From contig DYRB01000263.1 of assembly GCA_020718945.1 (NCBI GenBank), positions 1 through 5,071 of the forward strand: 5,071 nt of DNA, written 5' to 3'. This DNA comes from Lamprocystis purpurea. Lineage in GTDB: Bacteria; Pseudomonadota; Gammaproteobacteria; Chromatiales; Chromatiaceae. Positions 1-5,071 of the stretch are shown here, in pieces. The notes under the pieces are model-generated. The model made no database searches. It had not been told where the DNA came from and worked only from the letters and a program-made list of their open reading frames with translations. The position numbers were made by a program, and so were the translations under genes. Within the stretch, counting starts at the first letter, position 1. Each line of letters starts with the position of its first letter.

Positions 1-215
1 TGTCCGCCGGCCCCATCCGCACATTGGCCGCCTCCGGGATCAGCGACTTCCGCAGCATGCTCAAGCAGGTCGAGGAACACACCCCGCTGCGGCGCAACGT
101 GACCATAGACGAGGTGGGCAACGCCGCCGCCTTCCTGTGCTCGGACCTCGCCTCCGGCATCACCGGGGACGTGCTCTACGTGGACACCGGGTTCCATATC
201 CTCGGTATGGGTTGA
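1..215 (+). CDS. fabI: Enoyl-[acyl-carrier-protein] reductase [NADH] FabI, C-terminal fragment
   Basis: FabI carries out the last reduction of each fatty-acid elongation cycle in the cytoplasm, reducing trans-2-enoyl-ACP to acyl-ACP with NAD(P)H. Only the last 71 codons are here; the reading frame is open from base 3 and ends at TGA 213-215. The fragment opens with SAGPIRTLAASGI, the conserved FabI stretch after the catalytic Tyr-x6-Lys, and goes on through PLRRNVTIDEVGNAAAFLCSD and SGITGDVLYVDTGFHILGMG, which match the end of E. coli FabI closely. The Tyr/Lys pair and the Rossmann nucleotide-binding motif lie upstream of the window. The protein ends soon after the VDxGF motif and lacks the short charged tail of the E. 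coli enzyme. A TTG at 24 is an internal Leu codon, not a start. The gene converges on ppiD, and I see no classical terminator behind it, only the inverted repeat at 235-363. Confidence 0.95.
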   Translation, partial: SAGPIRTLAASGISDFRSMLKQVEEHTPLRRNVTIDEVGNAAAFLCSDLASGITGDVLYVDTGFHILGMG

Positions 216-234
216 GCCTGGAAAGAGCAATTCG

Positions 235-363
235 GCCGCAAATGACGCAAATGTACGCCAATGGATCAGTCAGTTAGGGAAAGTCCCCAGGTCACCCGCA
301 GGGCGAGCCGGAGACCGACACTAAGTCCTTGTTTATTTGCGTCCATTTGCGTTCATTTGCGGC
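235..363. repeat. Inverted-repeat element with arms built of 10-bp units
   Basis: The left arm (235-262) and right arm (335-363) are near-perfect reverse complements: 28 aligned positions with two mismatches and one extra T in the right arm, separated by 72 bp of unrelated sequence. Each arm is itself a tandem repeat. The right arm reads ATTTGCGTCC, ATTTGCGTTC, ATTTGCGGCT (335-344, 345-354, 355-364). The left arm has the complementary units GCAAATGAC, GCAAATGTAC, GCCAATGGAT (238-266). The trinucleotide TCG directly abuts both outer ends (232-234 and 364-366), which could be a short target duplication or chance. The arms are clearly richer in A+T than the genes around them. The element fills the gap between convergent fabI and ppiD and stops 17 bp short of the ppiD stop codon, so as RNA it could fold into a long stem and act as a two-way transcript end. 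I cannot assign it to a named repeat family. Confidence 0.8.
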
Positions 364-380
364 TCGACTGCCTTTCTTAG

Positions 381-2303
381 TTACTCCAGATTCGACCCCT
401 CGGCCAGGGGCTTGCGCTCGATCTTGGCGCGGGACTCCAGGTCCTCCAGCAGGTGCCGATAGCCCTGGGAGCCGATGGCCTGGGTCAGGGCCTGGGCCTG
501 CTGGGCCTTGACCCCCGGCGGGGCGCCCTCCAGGCTGCCGTCCTCGACCTGGGTCACCACCACCAGGGCCGCGCCCTCAGGCAGTTCCGCCGTACCGGCG
601 CTCTGGGCCCCGGCCGCCGGGCGCGGCAGGGTGAAGGCGAGGTCGCGGATCGGCTGGGGCACCTTGGCGTCCTCCCGGGTCAGGGCCCCCGGTTGGGTCA
701 AGGCGTAGTCGCCAGCGATGTCCGCGAGTTTGGCACCCGCCTTCAGTCGCTCGCTCAGGGCGCTGGCCGCGGCCAGGGCCGCCGCCTGGCTGCGCCGCTG
801 CTGCAAGGCATCGATCACCTCGGCGCGGACCTCGTCCAGGGGTTTGACCGAGGGCTCGCGGTGGTCCAGGACACGCAGGACCACGACCTCCATCTTGCCC
901 TTCTCGGGCTCGATGATTTCGCTGTTCACGCCCTGCTTGACCAGGTCCTCGCTGAAGGCGGCGGTCAGCACCTTGGGGCTGGCGAATACGCCGGCACCGC
1001 CGGTACGGGGGACCCAGTCGCTGGCCTCGACCTTGAGCCCCAACTGCTCGGCCGCCGGGGCCAGGCTGTCGCGGTTTTCGTAGCTCAGGGTGGCAAGGCG
1101 CTCGGACAGGTCGAAGAAGTGTGCCGAGGCGTCCTGCTTGGTCACCTCGACGATCAGTTCGGGCTTGACCGCCTCGAAGGGCTTGATGCTGGCCGGGGTG
1201 ATGCCGGTGGTCTCGATCAGGTGAAAGCCAAAGCGGCTTCGCACCGGCTCCCCGAGCTGGCCCTGGGCCTGGGCGAAGGCCGCCTTCTCGAAGGCCGGGT
1301 CCATGACCCCGCGCCCGAATTCGCCCAGGTCGCCGCCCTTGGCCTTGGTACCCGGGTCCTGAGAGACCTCTTTGGCCACGGCGGCGAAGTCTTCGCCCTG
1401 GGCGATGCGCCCCCGGGCGGCGTCTACGGCCGCCTTGGCCTTCGCCTCGGTGTCCGCATCGGCCCCGGCCGGGACGCTGATCAGGATGTGGCGGGCACGC
1501 CGCCGCTCGGGTTGCCCGAAGCGCTCCGGGTGGGCCTCGTAGGCCTCGCGGAGCTTGTCGTCGCTTGGGGTGGCGACACCGGGCATGTGCTCGGCGTCGA
1601 GGACCAGGTATTCGACCTTGACCTGCTCCGGGATCTCGAACTTGGCCCTGTTGGTCTCGTAATAGCCGGCGATTTCGGCATCCGGCACCGGATCGGCCGA
1701 GGCGAAGCGCTCGGCGGCCAGGGTCAGGTAGCTCAGGTCGCGCTTCTGGCGGGTCAGCCGGGTGGCCTCGTCCATCTCGCGGTCCGTGACCAGCTCGGTG
1801 GCCACCAGGGCACGGGGGAGCTGCGCCACCAGGAGGCGCTGGCGCAGTCGATCCTCGAACTGGGCCGGGACCATACCGTTCTGGCGCAGGCGGGTCTCGT
1901 AGGTCTCCTTGTCGAAGCGCCCCTTGACCTGGAAGGCCGGGTCGGCCAGGACGGTCATGCGCACCTCCTGATCCGAGGCGCGCAGACCCAGGGCGCGGGA
2001 GGTCTCCAGCACCAGGCGCTCGCGGATCATGTCGTCGAGCACCTCGGCGCGCAGTTGGCGGTCGTCGATGAGGTCAGGGCGATAGGCCGCACCCAGGCGC
2101 TCACGCAGCTCCATGCGGGTGTTCTGGAAGCGCTGGTCGAACTCGCGCTGGGTGATGTCTGCGCCATCCACCACCGCCGCGACCGGCTCGCCGCCGAATC
2201 CGGTATAGGATTGGATGCCCCACAGGGCAAATGGGACACTGATGAGTCCGACTATGAGCCAGGCGATCCATCCCTGGGCCCGTTCTCTGATGGCCTGAAG
2301 CAT
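381..2303 (-). CDS. ppiD: Periplasmic folding chaperone PpiD (SurA/parvulin family, membrane-anchored)
   Basis: PpiD is a chaperone anchored in the inner membrane and facing the periplasm, where it helps newly translocated proteins at the Sec translocon. The 640 residues (E. coli about 623) show the usual order. There is a short cytoplasmic start (MLQAIRERAQG), a single membrane segment at about 12-30 (WIAWLIVGLISVPFALWGI), and a SurA-like N-terminal chaperone region at about 40-230. A parvulin domain follows at about 268-366, with RARHILIS at 269-276, GGDLGEFGRGVMDPAFEKAAF at 323-343 and FGFHLIE at 358-364. A long C-terminal region contains SEIIE (461-465) and VLRVLDHREPSVKPL (475-489), matching the PpiD tail. 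The ATG start at 2303 fits because the membrane anchor follows at once, and a GGAA Shine-Dalgarno-like site sits 8 nt upstream. The stop is TAA at 381-383. The parvulin motifs look canonical, unlike E. coli PpiD. I see no CpxR box upstream. The gene starts 39 bp after the terminator stem that follows tRNA-Asp. Confidence 0.96.
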   Translation of the reverse strand: MLQAIRERAQGWIAWLIVGLISVPFALWGIQSYTGFGGEPVAAVVDGADITQREFDQRFQNTRMELRERLGAAYRPDLIDDRQLRAEVLDDMIRERLVLETSRALGLRASDQEVRMTVLADPAFQVKGRFDKETYETRLRQNGMVPAQFEDRLRQRLLVAQLPRALVATELVTDREMDEATRLTRQKRDLSYLTLAAERFASADPVPDAEIAGYYETNRAKFEIPEQVKVEYLVLDAEHMPGVATPSDDKLREAYEAHPERFGQPERRRARHILISVPAGADADTEAKAKAAVDAARGRIAQGEDFAAVAKEVSQDPGTKAKGGDLGEFGRGVMDPAFEKAAFAQAQGQLGEPVRSRFGFHLIETTGITPASIKPFEAVKPELIVEVTKQDASAHFFDLSERLATLSYENRDSLAPAAEQLGLKVEASDWVPRTGGAGVFASPKVLTAAFSEDLVKQGVNSEIIEPEKGKMEVVVLRVLDHREPSVKPLDEVRAEVIDALQQRRSQAAALAAASALSERLKAGAKLADIAGDYALTQPGALTREDAKVPQPIRDLAFTLPRPAAGAQSAGTAELPEGAALVVVTQVEDGSLEGAPPGVKAQQAQALTQAIGSQGYRHLLEDLESRAKIERKPLAEGSNLE

Positions 2304-2337
2304 GGGCTGAGTTCCGTTGAGTCGCGGGGTCAGAAAC

Positions 2338-2367
2338 GAAAACGGGGTATCCGGACCGGATACCCCG
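2338..2367 (-). terminator. Strong intrinsic terminator after tRNA-Asp
   Basis: On the - strand, 2367-2343 is a perfect 12-bp inverted repeat (CGGGGTATCCGG / CCGGATACCCCG) with one central base, so the folded loop would be about 3 nt. It is followed directly by TTTTCGTTTC. An A-containing stretch before the stem (GAAG) can pair with the T run, as is typical of Rho-independent terminators. On the + strand no T run follows, so it works for - strand transcription only. It lies 11 bp beyond the tRNA-Asp 3' end and should end the transcript carrying the two tRNAs. Confidence 0.9.
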
Positions 2368-2378
2368 CTTCAAGCAAT

Positions 2379-2455
2379 TGGCGGAGTGGACGGGACTCGA
2401 ACCCGCGACCCCCGGCGTGACAGGCCGGTATTCTAACCAACTGAACTACCACTCC
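2379..2455 (-). tRNA. tRNA-Asp (anticodon GTC)
   Basis: This is a 77-nt tRNA read on the - strand, close to E. coli tRNA-Asp. The acceptor stem is GGAGTGG / CCACTCC with discriminator G and an encoded CCA (2379-2381). The D arm reads TAGTTCAGTTGGTTAGA, and the anticodon loop CTGTCAC carries GTC at 2421-2419 within a GC-rich stem (CCGGC / GCCGG). The T arm contains GGTTCGAGTCC. It lies 11 bp downstream of tRNA-Val in the same direction and just before the terminator stem at 2367. No promoter is visible in the 11-bp gap, so it should be processed from a transcript shared with tRNA-Val. Confidence 0.98.
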
Positions 2456-2466
2456 AAGAAACTTCA

Positions 2467-2542
2467 TGGTGGGTGCTGCAGGGATCGAACCTGCGACCCT
2501 CGCCTTGTAAGGGCGATGCTCTCCCAGCTGAGCTAAGCACCC
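2467..2542 (-). tRNA. tRNA-Val (anticodon TAC)
   Basis: This is a 76-nt tRNA on the - strand, closely resembling E. coli tRNA-Val(UAC). The acceptor stem GGGTGCT / AGCACCC is fully paired, with discriminator A and an encoded CCA at 2467-2469. The D arm is TAGCTCAGCTGGGAGAGC, the anticodon loop CTTACAA carries TAC at 2509-2507, and the T arm contains GGTTCGATCCC. It is the first of a two-tRNA set with tRNA-Asp. No clear sigma70 promoter is visible in the 148 bp between it and hupB. Confidence 0.98.
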
Positions 2543-2655
2543 TTCTTGGGCACCCGTTCCGGACCTGGGGTACCCCTGCGCCCGTCCCGGGCCTGCTTCG
2601 CTCTCTTGCCGCCGCGTAGACCGTCCCGGTCTGATGCACTGCCTGGCGGCGTCTG

Positions 2656-2680
2656 CCCGGGCCCAGGTCTTGGGCCCCGG
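2656..2680 (-). other. GC-rich stem-loop just after hupB
   Basis: The arms 2656-2665 and 2671-2680 pair over 10 positions with one mismatch and a 5-nt loop, beginning 11 nt after the hupB stop codon. On the - strand the hairpin is followed by GCAGACGCC with no T run, so it does not look like an efficient intrinsic terminator. It could stabilise the hupB mRNA 3' end or cause partial termination before the tRNAs. The rest of the 2543-2690 spacer holds a smaller hairpin (2618-2632, 6-bp stem) and the palindrome GGGGTACCCC at 2567-2576. I see nothing coding in it. Confidence 0.5.
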
Positions 2681-2690
2681 CGAAGGGTGG

Positions 2691-2963
2691 CTACTTTATC
2701 GCATCCTTGAGGGCTTTGCCAGCCTTGAAGGAAGGTGTCTTCGATGCACCGATCTCGATGCTGGCACCGGTCTTGGGATTGCGCCCGGTGCGGGCGGCGC
2801 GCTCCTTGACCGCGAAGGTGCCGAACCCAATGAGCGACACGGTTTCGCCGCCCTTCAGGGCCGCAATGATGGCGTCGGTCATCCCGTCCACGGCCCGGCC
2901 TGCTGCCGCCTTGGAAATGTCCGCCGCCTCGGCGACCGCTTCAATCAGATCCGATTTATTCAT
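2691..2963 (-). CDS. hupB: DNA-binding protein HU-beta
   Basis: HU is a small nucleoid protein that binds and bends DNA without strong sequence preference, working as a dimer. The 90 residues match the usual HU length and align with E. coli HU-beta over the whole chain: MNKSDLIEAVAEAADISKAAAGRA at the start, a core GFGTFAVKERAARTGRNPKTG at about 47-67, and the end SFKAGKALKDAIK. The RNP at 61-63 contains the conserved proline at the tip of the beta arm that inserts between base pairs. The ATG at 2963 is preceded by GGGGGATAA, a G-rich ribosome site about 3-4 nt from the start. The stop is TAG at 2691-2693. A near-consensus promoter at 3036-3064 gives an untranslated leader of about 65 nt. In E. 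coli HU is a Lon substrate, which fits the lon neighbour. Confidence 0.97.
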   Translation of the reverse strand: MNKSDLIEAVAEAADISKAAAGRAVDGMTDAIIAALKGGETVSLIGFGTFAVKERAARTGRNPKTGASIEIGASKTPSFKAGKALKDAIK

Positions 2964-3035
2964 TTATCCCCCAAGTTATTCCACTGGTAACCCTGCCGCC
3001 TGGCCAAAGCTTGGCGATGCTCGTTGGCGCAGGCT

Positions 3036-3064
3036 GTTATATCGGTCGCCTAAAAGGCTGTCAA
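3036..3064 (-). promoter_or_regulatory. Sigma70 promoter of hupB
   Basis: On the - strand, the -35 box TTGACA (3064-3059) is a perfect consensus. It is separated by exactly 17 bp from TATAAC (3041-3036), which differs from the consensus -10 box at one position. The predicted start of transcription is about 3028-3030, giving a leader of roughly 65 nt before the hupB ATG. The leader contains a small inverted repeat GCCAA-AGC-TTGGC (3003-3015). The promoter lies in the lon-hupB spacer, so hupB can be made independently of lon. Readthrough beyond hupB would also supply the two tRNAs. Confidence 0.85.
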
Positions 3065-3070
3065 GCAGCC
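3052..3070 (-). terminator. Possible weak intrinsic terminator of lon, overlapping the hupB -35 box
   Basis: On the - strand, GGCTG (3070-3066), loop CTTGA and CAGCC (3060-3056) form a 5-bp GC-rich stem followed at once by TTTT (3055-3052). This is the layout of an intrinsic terminator, though the stem and T run are short. It lies about 130 nt downstream of the lon stop. The TTGACA -35 box of hupB is made of the loop and the first bases of the second arm. Whether it works as a terminator is inference. Confidence 0.45.
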
Positions 3071-3155
3071 GCAAAGTTTGTCGCGTCTTGTACCGGTCCC
3101 GCTGCCGCCACCAAGACAGTCTGCCCTCTCACATCGGCCGCCCTACCCGCCGGAA

Positions 3156-3179
3156 GGGGGCGGGGCTGGGGCTGGGGCT
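3156..3179 (+). repeat. Short GGGGCT tandem repeat with G-quadruplex pattern
   Basis: The + strand reads G5-C-G4-CT-G4-CT-G4-CT: four G tracts of at least four bases with 1-2 nt loops, partly a tandem of three GGGGCT units (3162-3179). It lies 20-44 nt after the lon stop codon. The G-rich strand is the template for lon transcription, so the lon mRNA carries the C-rich version (CCCCAGCCCCAGCCCC). An alternative 6-bp hairpin (3146-3151 with 3159-3164) competes for the left part. No coding role is apparent. Confidence 0.7.
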
Positions 3180-3199
3180 GGCGACGGCGCTGAGGCTGA

Positions 3200-5071
3200 T
3201 CAATGGTGGGTGCGCACCCGCACGCCCTCTTTCGGCTCGGCCTCTTCGGCTGGGACTGCGTCAGGCAGCGGCTCTGCCTCACCCTCCCCCTCCGGTTCCA
3301 CCGCCTGGGCCTCAGGGCGGGCCTTGAGGGCTATGTCGAGGACCTGATCGATCCAGCGCACCGGGACTATGGTCAGGTTCTGCTTGATATTCTTCGGGAT
3401 CTCGGTGAGGTCGCGCTCGTTCTCCCAGGGGATCAGCACGGTCTCGATGCCGCCGCGGTGGGCGGCCAGCAGCTTCTCCTTGAGCCCGCCGATGGGCAGT
3501 ACCTCGCCGCGCAATGTGATCTCCCCGGTCATGGCCACGCTGGAGCGCACCGGGACATGGGTGAGGGCAGAGACCAGGGCGGTACACATGGCCACGCCGG
3601 CGCTGGGGCCGTCCTTGGGGGTGGCCCCCTCCGGGACATGGACATGGACGTCGTACTTCTGGTGAAACTCCGGGTCTATCCCCAGGGCCTCGGAACGGCT
3701 ACGCACCACGGTCATGGCCGCCTGGATGGACTCCTGCATGACGTCCCCGAGCTGGCCCGTGTAGGTGAACTTGCCCTTGCCGGAGACCAGCGCCGCCTCG
3801 ATGCGCAGCAGTTCCCCGCCCACCTCCGTCCAGGCGAGCCCGGTGACCTGGCCGACCTGATCGGTCTCGTCGGCCCGCCCGTAGCGGAAGCGCTGTACCC
3901 CCAGGTACTTCTCCAGCCCCTTGGGGGAGACAGTGACCGTGGTGTCGCGCTTCTTGAGCAGCACCTCCTTGACCACCTTGCGGCAGATCTTGGAAATCTC
4001 GCGCTCCAGGTTGCGCACCCCGGCCTCGCGGGTGTAATGGCGGATGATGTCGCGCAGGGTCCCCTCACGGATGGCCAACTCACTCGCCTTGAGCCCGTTG
4101 TTCTTCATCTGCTTGGGGATCAGGTACTGCTCGGCGATGTTGACCTTCTCGTCCTCGGTGTAACCCGAGAGGCGGATGACCTCCATACGGTCGAGCAGGG
4201 CCGCTGGGATGTTCAGGGTGTTGGCCGTGGCAACGAACATCACCTCGGACAGATCGAAGTCCACCTCCAGGTAATGGTCGTTGAAGGTGTGGTTCTGCTC
4301 CGGGTCCAGGACCTCCAGCAGGGCCGAGGCCGGGTCGCCCCGGAAGTCCATCGCCATCTTGTCGATTTCGTCGAGCAGGAACAGGGCGTTGCGCGACCCG
4401 ACCTTGGACAGGTTCTGGATGATCTTGCCCGGCAGGGCGCCGATATAGGTACGCCTGTGGCCACGGATCTCCGCCTCGTCGCGCACACCCCCTAGGGACA
4501 TGCGCACGAACTTGCGGTTGGTGGCCCGGGCAATGGACTGCCCCAGGGAGGTCTTGCCCACCCCAGGCGGCCCGACCAGGCACAGGATGGGGCCCTTGAG
4601 CTTGCGCACCCTCTGCTGCACCGCCAGGTACTCCAGGATGCGCTCCTTGACCTTCTCCAGGCCGTAGTGGTCCTTGTTCAGCACGTCCTCGGCCACCCGG
4701 ATGTCGTTGCGGATGCGGGTGCGCTTCTGCCAGGGGACATTGAGCAATGTATCGACGTAGTTGCGCACCACCGTCGCCTCGGCGGACATGGGCGACATGA
4801 GCTTGAGCTTGTTGATCTCGGTGGTGACCTTGGCCTTGACGTCCTTGGGCATGCCGGCCGCGTCGGCCCGCCGGCCGAGCTCTTCCAGCTCATTGGGGGC
4901 GTCTTCCAACTCACCCAACTCCTTCTGGATCGCCTTCATCTGCTCGTTGAGGTAGTACTCGCGCTGGTTCTTCTCCATCTGGCGCTTGACCCGCCCGCGG
5001 ATGCGTTTCTCCATCTGGAGTATGTCGCTCTCCGACTCCATGAGCCCCATGAGGTGCTCCAGGCGCGCCTG
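3200..5071 (-). CDS. lon: ATP-dependent protease Lon, missing the N-terminal end at the window edge
   Basis: Lon is a cytoplasmic AAA+ serine protease that forms a ring, unfolds damaged or regulatory proteins with ATP and degrades them. The frame is open to base 5071, giving 623 visible codons from QARLEHLMGLMESESDIL. By alignment with E. coli Lon (784 aa) about 190 residues of the N-terminal substrate-binding domain lie beyond the edge, so the ATG at 5050 is internal. Counting from the first visible residue: a coiled, charged segment at about 8-70 (QREYYLNEQMKAIQKELGE), Walker A GPPGVGKT at 167-174, Walker B LFLLDEID at 230-237, and the protease domain from about 400. The catalytic Ser490 is in PKDGPSAG and Lys533 in GGLKEKLLAAHRGG; the 43-residue spacing is the same as in E. 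coli (Ser679/Lys722). The C terminus carries an unusual Pro/Glu-rich tail of about 39 residues ending RVRTHH. The stop is TGA at 3200-3202. hupB lies downstream in the same direction. Confidence 0.97.
   Translation of the reverse strand, partial: QARLEHLMGLMESESDILQMEKRIRGRVKRQMEKNQREYYLNEQMKAIQKELGELEDAPNELEELGRRADAAGMPKDVKAKVTTEINKLKLMSPMSAEATVVRNYVDTLLNVPWQKRTRIRNDIRVAEDVLNKDHYGLEKVKERILEYLAVQQRVRKLKGPILCLVGPPGVGKTSLGQSIARATNRKFVRMSLGGVRDEAEIRGHRRTYIGALPGKIIQNLSKVGSRNALFLLDEIDKMAMDFRGDPASALLEVLDPEQNHTFNDHYLEVDFDLSEVMFVATANTLNIPAALLDRMEVIRLSGYTEDEKVNIAEQYLIPKQMKNNGLKASELAIREGTLRDIIRHYTREAGVRNLEREISKICRKVVKEVLLKKRDTTVTVSPKGLEKYLGVQRFRYGRADETDQVGQVTGLAWTEVGGELLRIEAALVSGKGKFTYTGQLGDVMQESIQAAMTVVRSRSEALGIDPEFHQKYDVHVHVPEGATPKDGPSAGVAMCTALVSALTHVPVRSSVAMTGEITLRGEVLPIGGLKEKLLAAHRGGIETVLIPWENERDLTEIPKNIKQNLTIVPVRWIDQVLDIALKARPEAQAVEPEGEGEAEPLPDAVPAEEAEPKEGVRVRTHH

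Noticed and set aside
453..2420. A 655-codon open frame on the + strand opposite ppiD
   Set aside because: It is antisense to a confidently identified ppiD. Its protein is Gly/Leu/Asp-rich without any recognisable domain, and it ends by running through tRNA-Asp in reverse (SGRDSNPRPPA, a classic false peptide from tRNA antisense). Long antisense frames are expected in high-GC genes.
2379..2542. tRNA genes as an integration site for a genomic island
   Set aside because: Both tRNAs are intact with encoded CCA, no duplicated tRNA 3' end or integrase is visible in the window, and the flanking genes are in conserved housekeeping order.
2567..2576. Palindrome GGGGTACCCC before tRNA-Val as an operator
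   Set aside because: It is a single short GC-rich palindrome with no promoter next to it, so not distinguishable from chance.
2433..2639. A 68-codon frame on the - strand over the tRNA-Val region
   Set aside because: Its sequence (SSAGRASPLQGEGRRFDPC) is the well-known artefact of translating a tRNA gene.
2992..3033. A folded hupB leader (outer stem 2992-3000 with 3026-3033, inner hairpin 3003-3015) as a possible riboswitch or thermosensor
   Set aside because: Part of the outer stem lies upstream of the predicted transcription start, so only the small inner hairpin would be in the RNA. It does not cover the ribosome site and matches no riboswitch class I know.
3208..3219. Perfect 12-bp palindrome GGGTGCGCACCC at the end of lon
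   Set aside because: It falls inside the last lon codons, has no partner site nearby, and is plausible by chance in GC-rich coding sequence.
2707..3327. A 206-codon + strand frame covering hupB and the lon-hupB spacer
   Set aside because: It is antisense to hupB, crosses the hupB promoter and the G-rich tract into the end of lon, and shows no domain or ribosome site.
3203..4495. A 430-codon open frame on the + strand opposite lon
   Set aside because: It is antisense to lon, whose identity and catalytic residues are clear. The composition is that of a complementary-frame shadow with no motif.

Overview
The window is a stretch of conserved housekeeping genes from a high-GC gammaproteobacterium. 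Lon, HU-beta, PpiD and FabI all read as gammaproteobacterial proteins. The order lon, hupB, (tRNAs), ppiD, fabI is, as I recall, like that around lon in Pseudomonas. The strong G/C bias at third codon positions would fit a purple sulfur bacterium (Chromatiaceae) or a relative. That genus-level guess is inference only.

Layout from left to right: (1) the last 71 codons of fabI on the + strand; (2) a short convergent intergenic gap (216-380) almost filled by an inverted-repeat element whose arms are built of 10-bp units; (3) complete ppiD on the - strand; (4) a strong intrinsic terminator, then tRNA-Asp(GTC) and tRNA-Val(TAC), all on the - strand; (5) a GC-rich spacer with a stem-loop, followed by complete hupB on the - strand; (6) a 236-bp lon-hupB spacer holding a near-consensus sigma70 promoter, a small terminator-like hairpin that overlaps its -35 box, and a G-quadruplex-type run of G tracts; (7) lon on the - strand, lacking about its first 190 codons, which lie beyond the right edge.

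How the genes fit together: apart from fabI, everything is read on the - strand in the order lon, hupB, tRNA-Val, tRNA-Asp, ppiD. Lon (ATP-dependent protease), HU (nucleoid protein and a known Lon substrate in E. coli) and PpiD (periplasmic chaperone anchored near the Sec translocon) form a widely conserved protein-quality-control and nucleoid neighbourhood. The tRNAs have no visible promoter of their own and may be co-transcribed with hupB up to the terminator at 2343-2367. FabI (fatty-acid synthesis) converges on ppiD from the other side.

I found no new defence system, CRISPR array, mobile gene or uncharacterised gene cluster. What merits a second look is small-scale non-coding structure: the 10-bp-period inverted repeat at 235-363, the terminator/promoter overlap before hupB, and the G4 tract just after lon.
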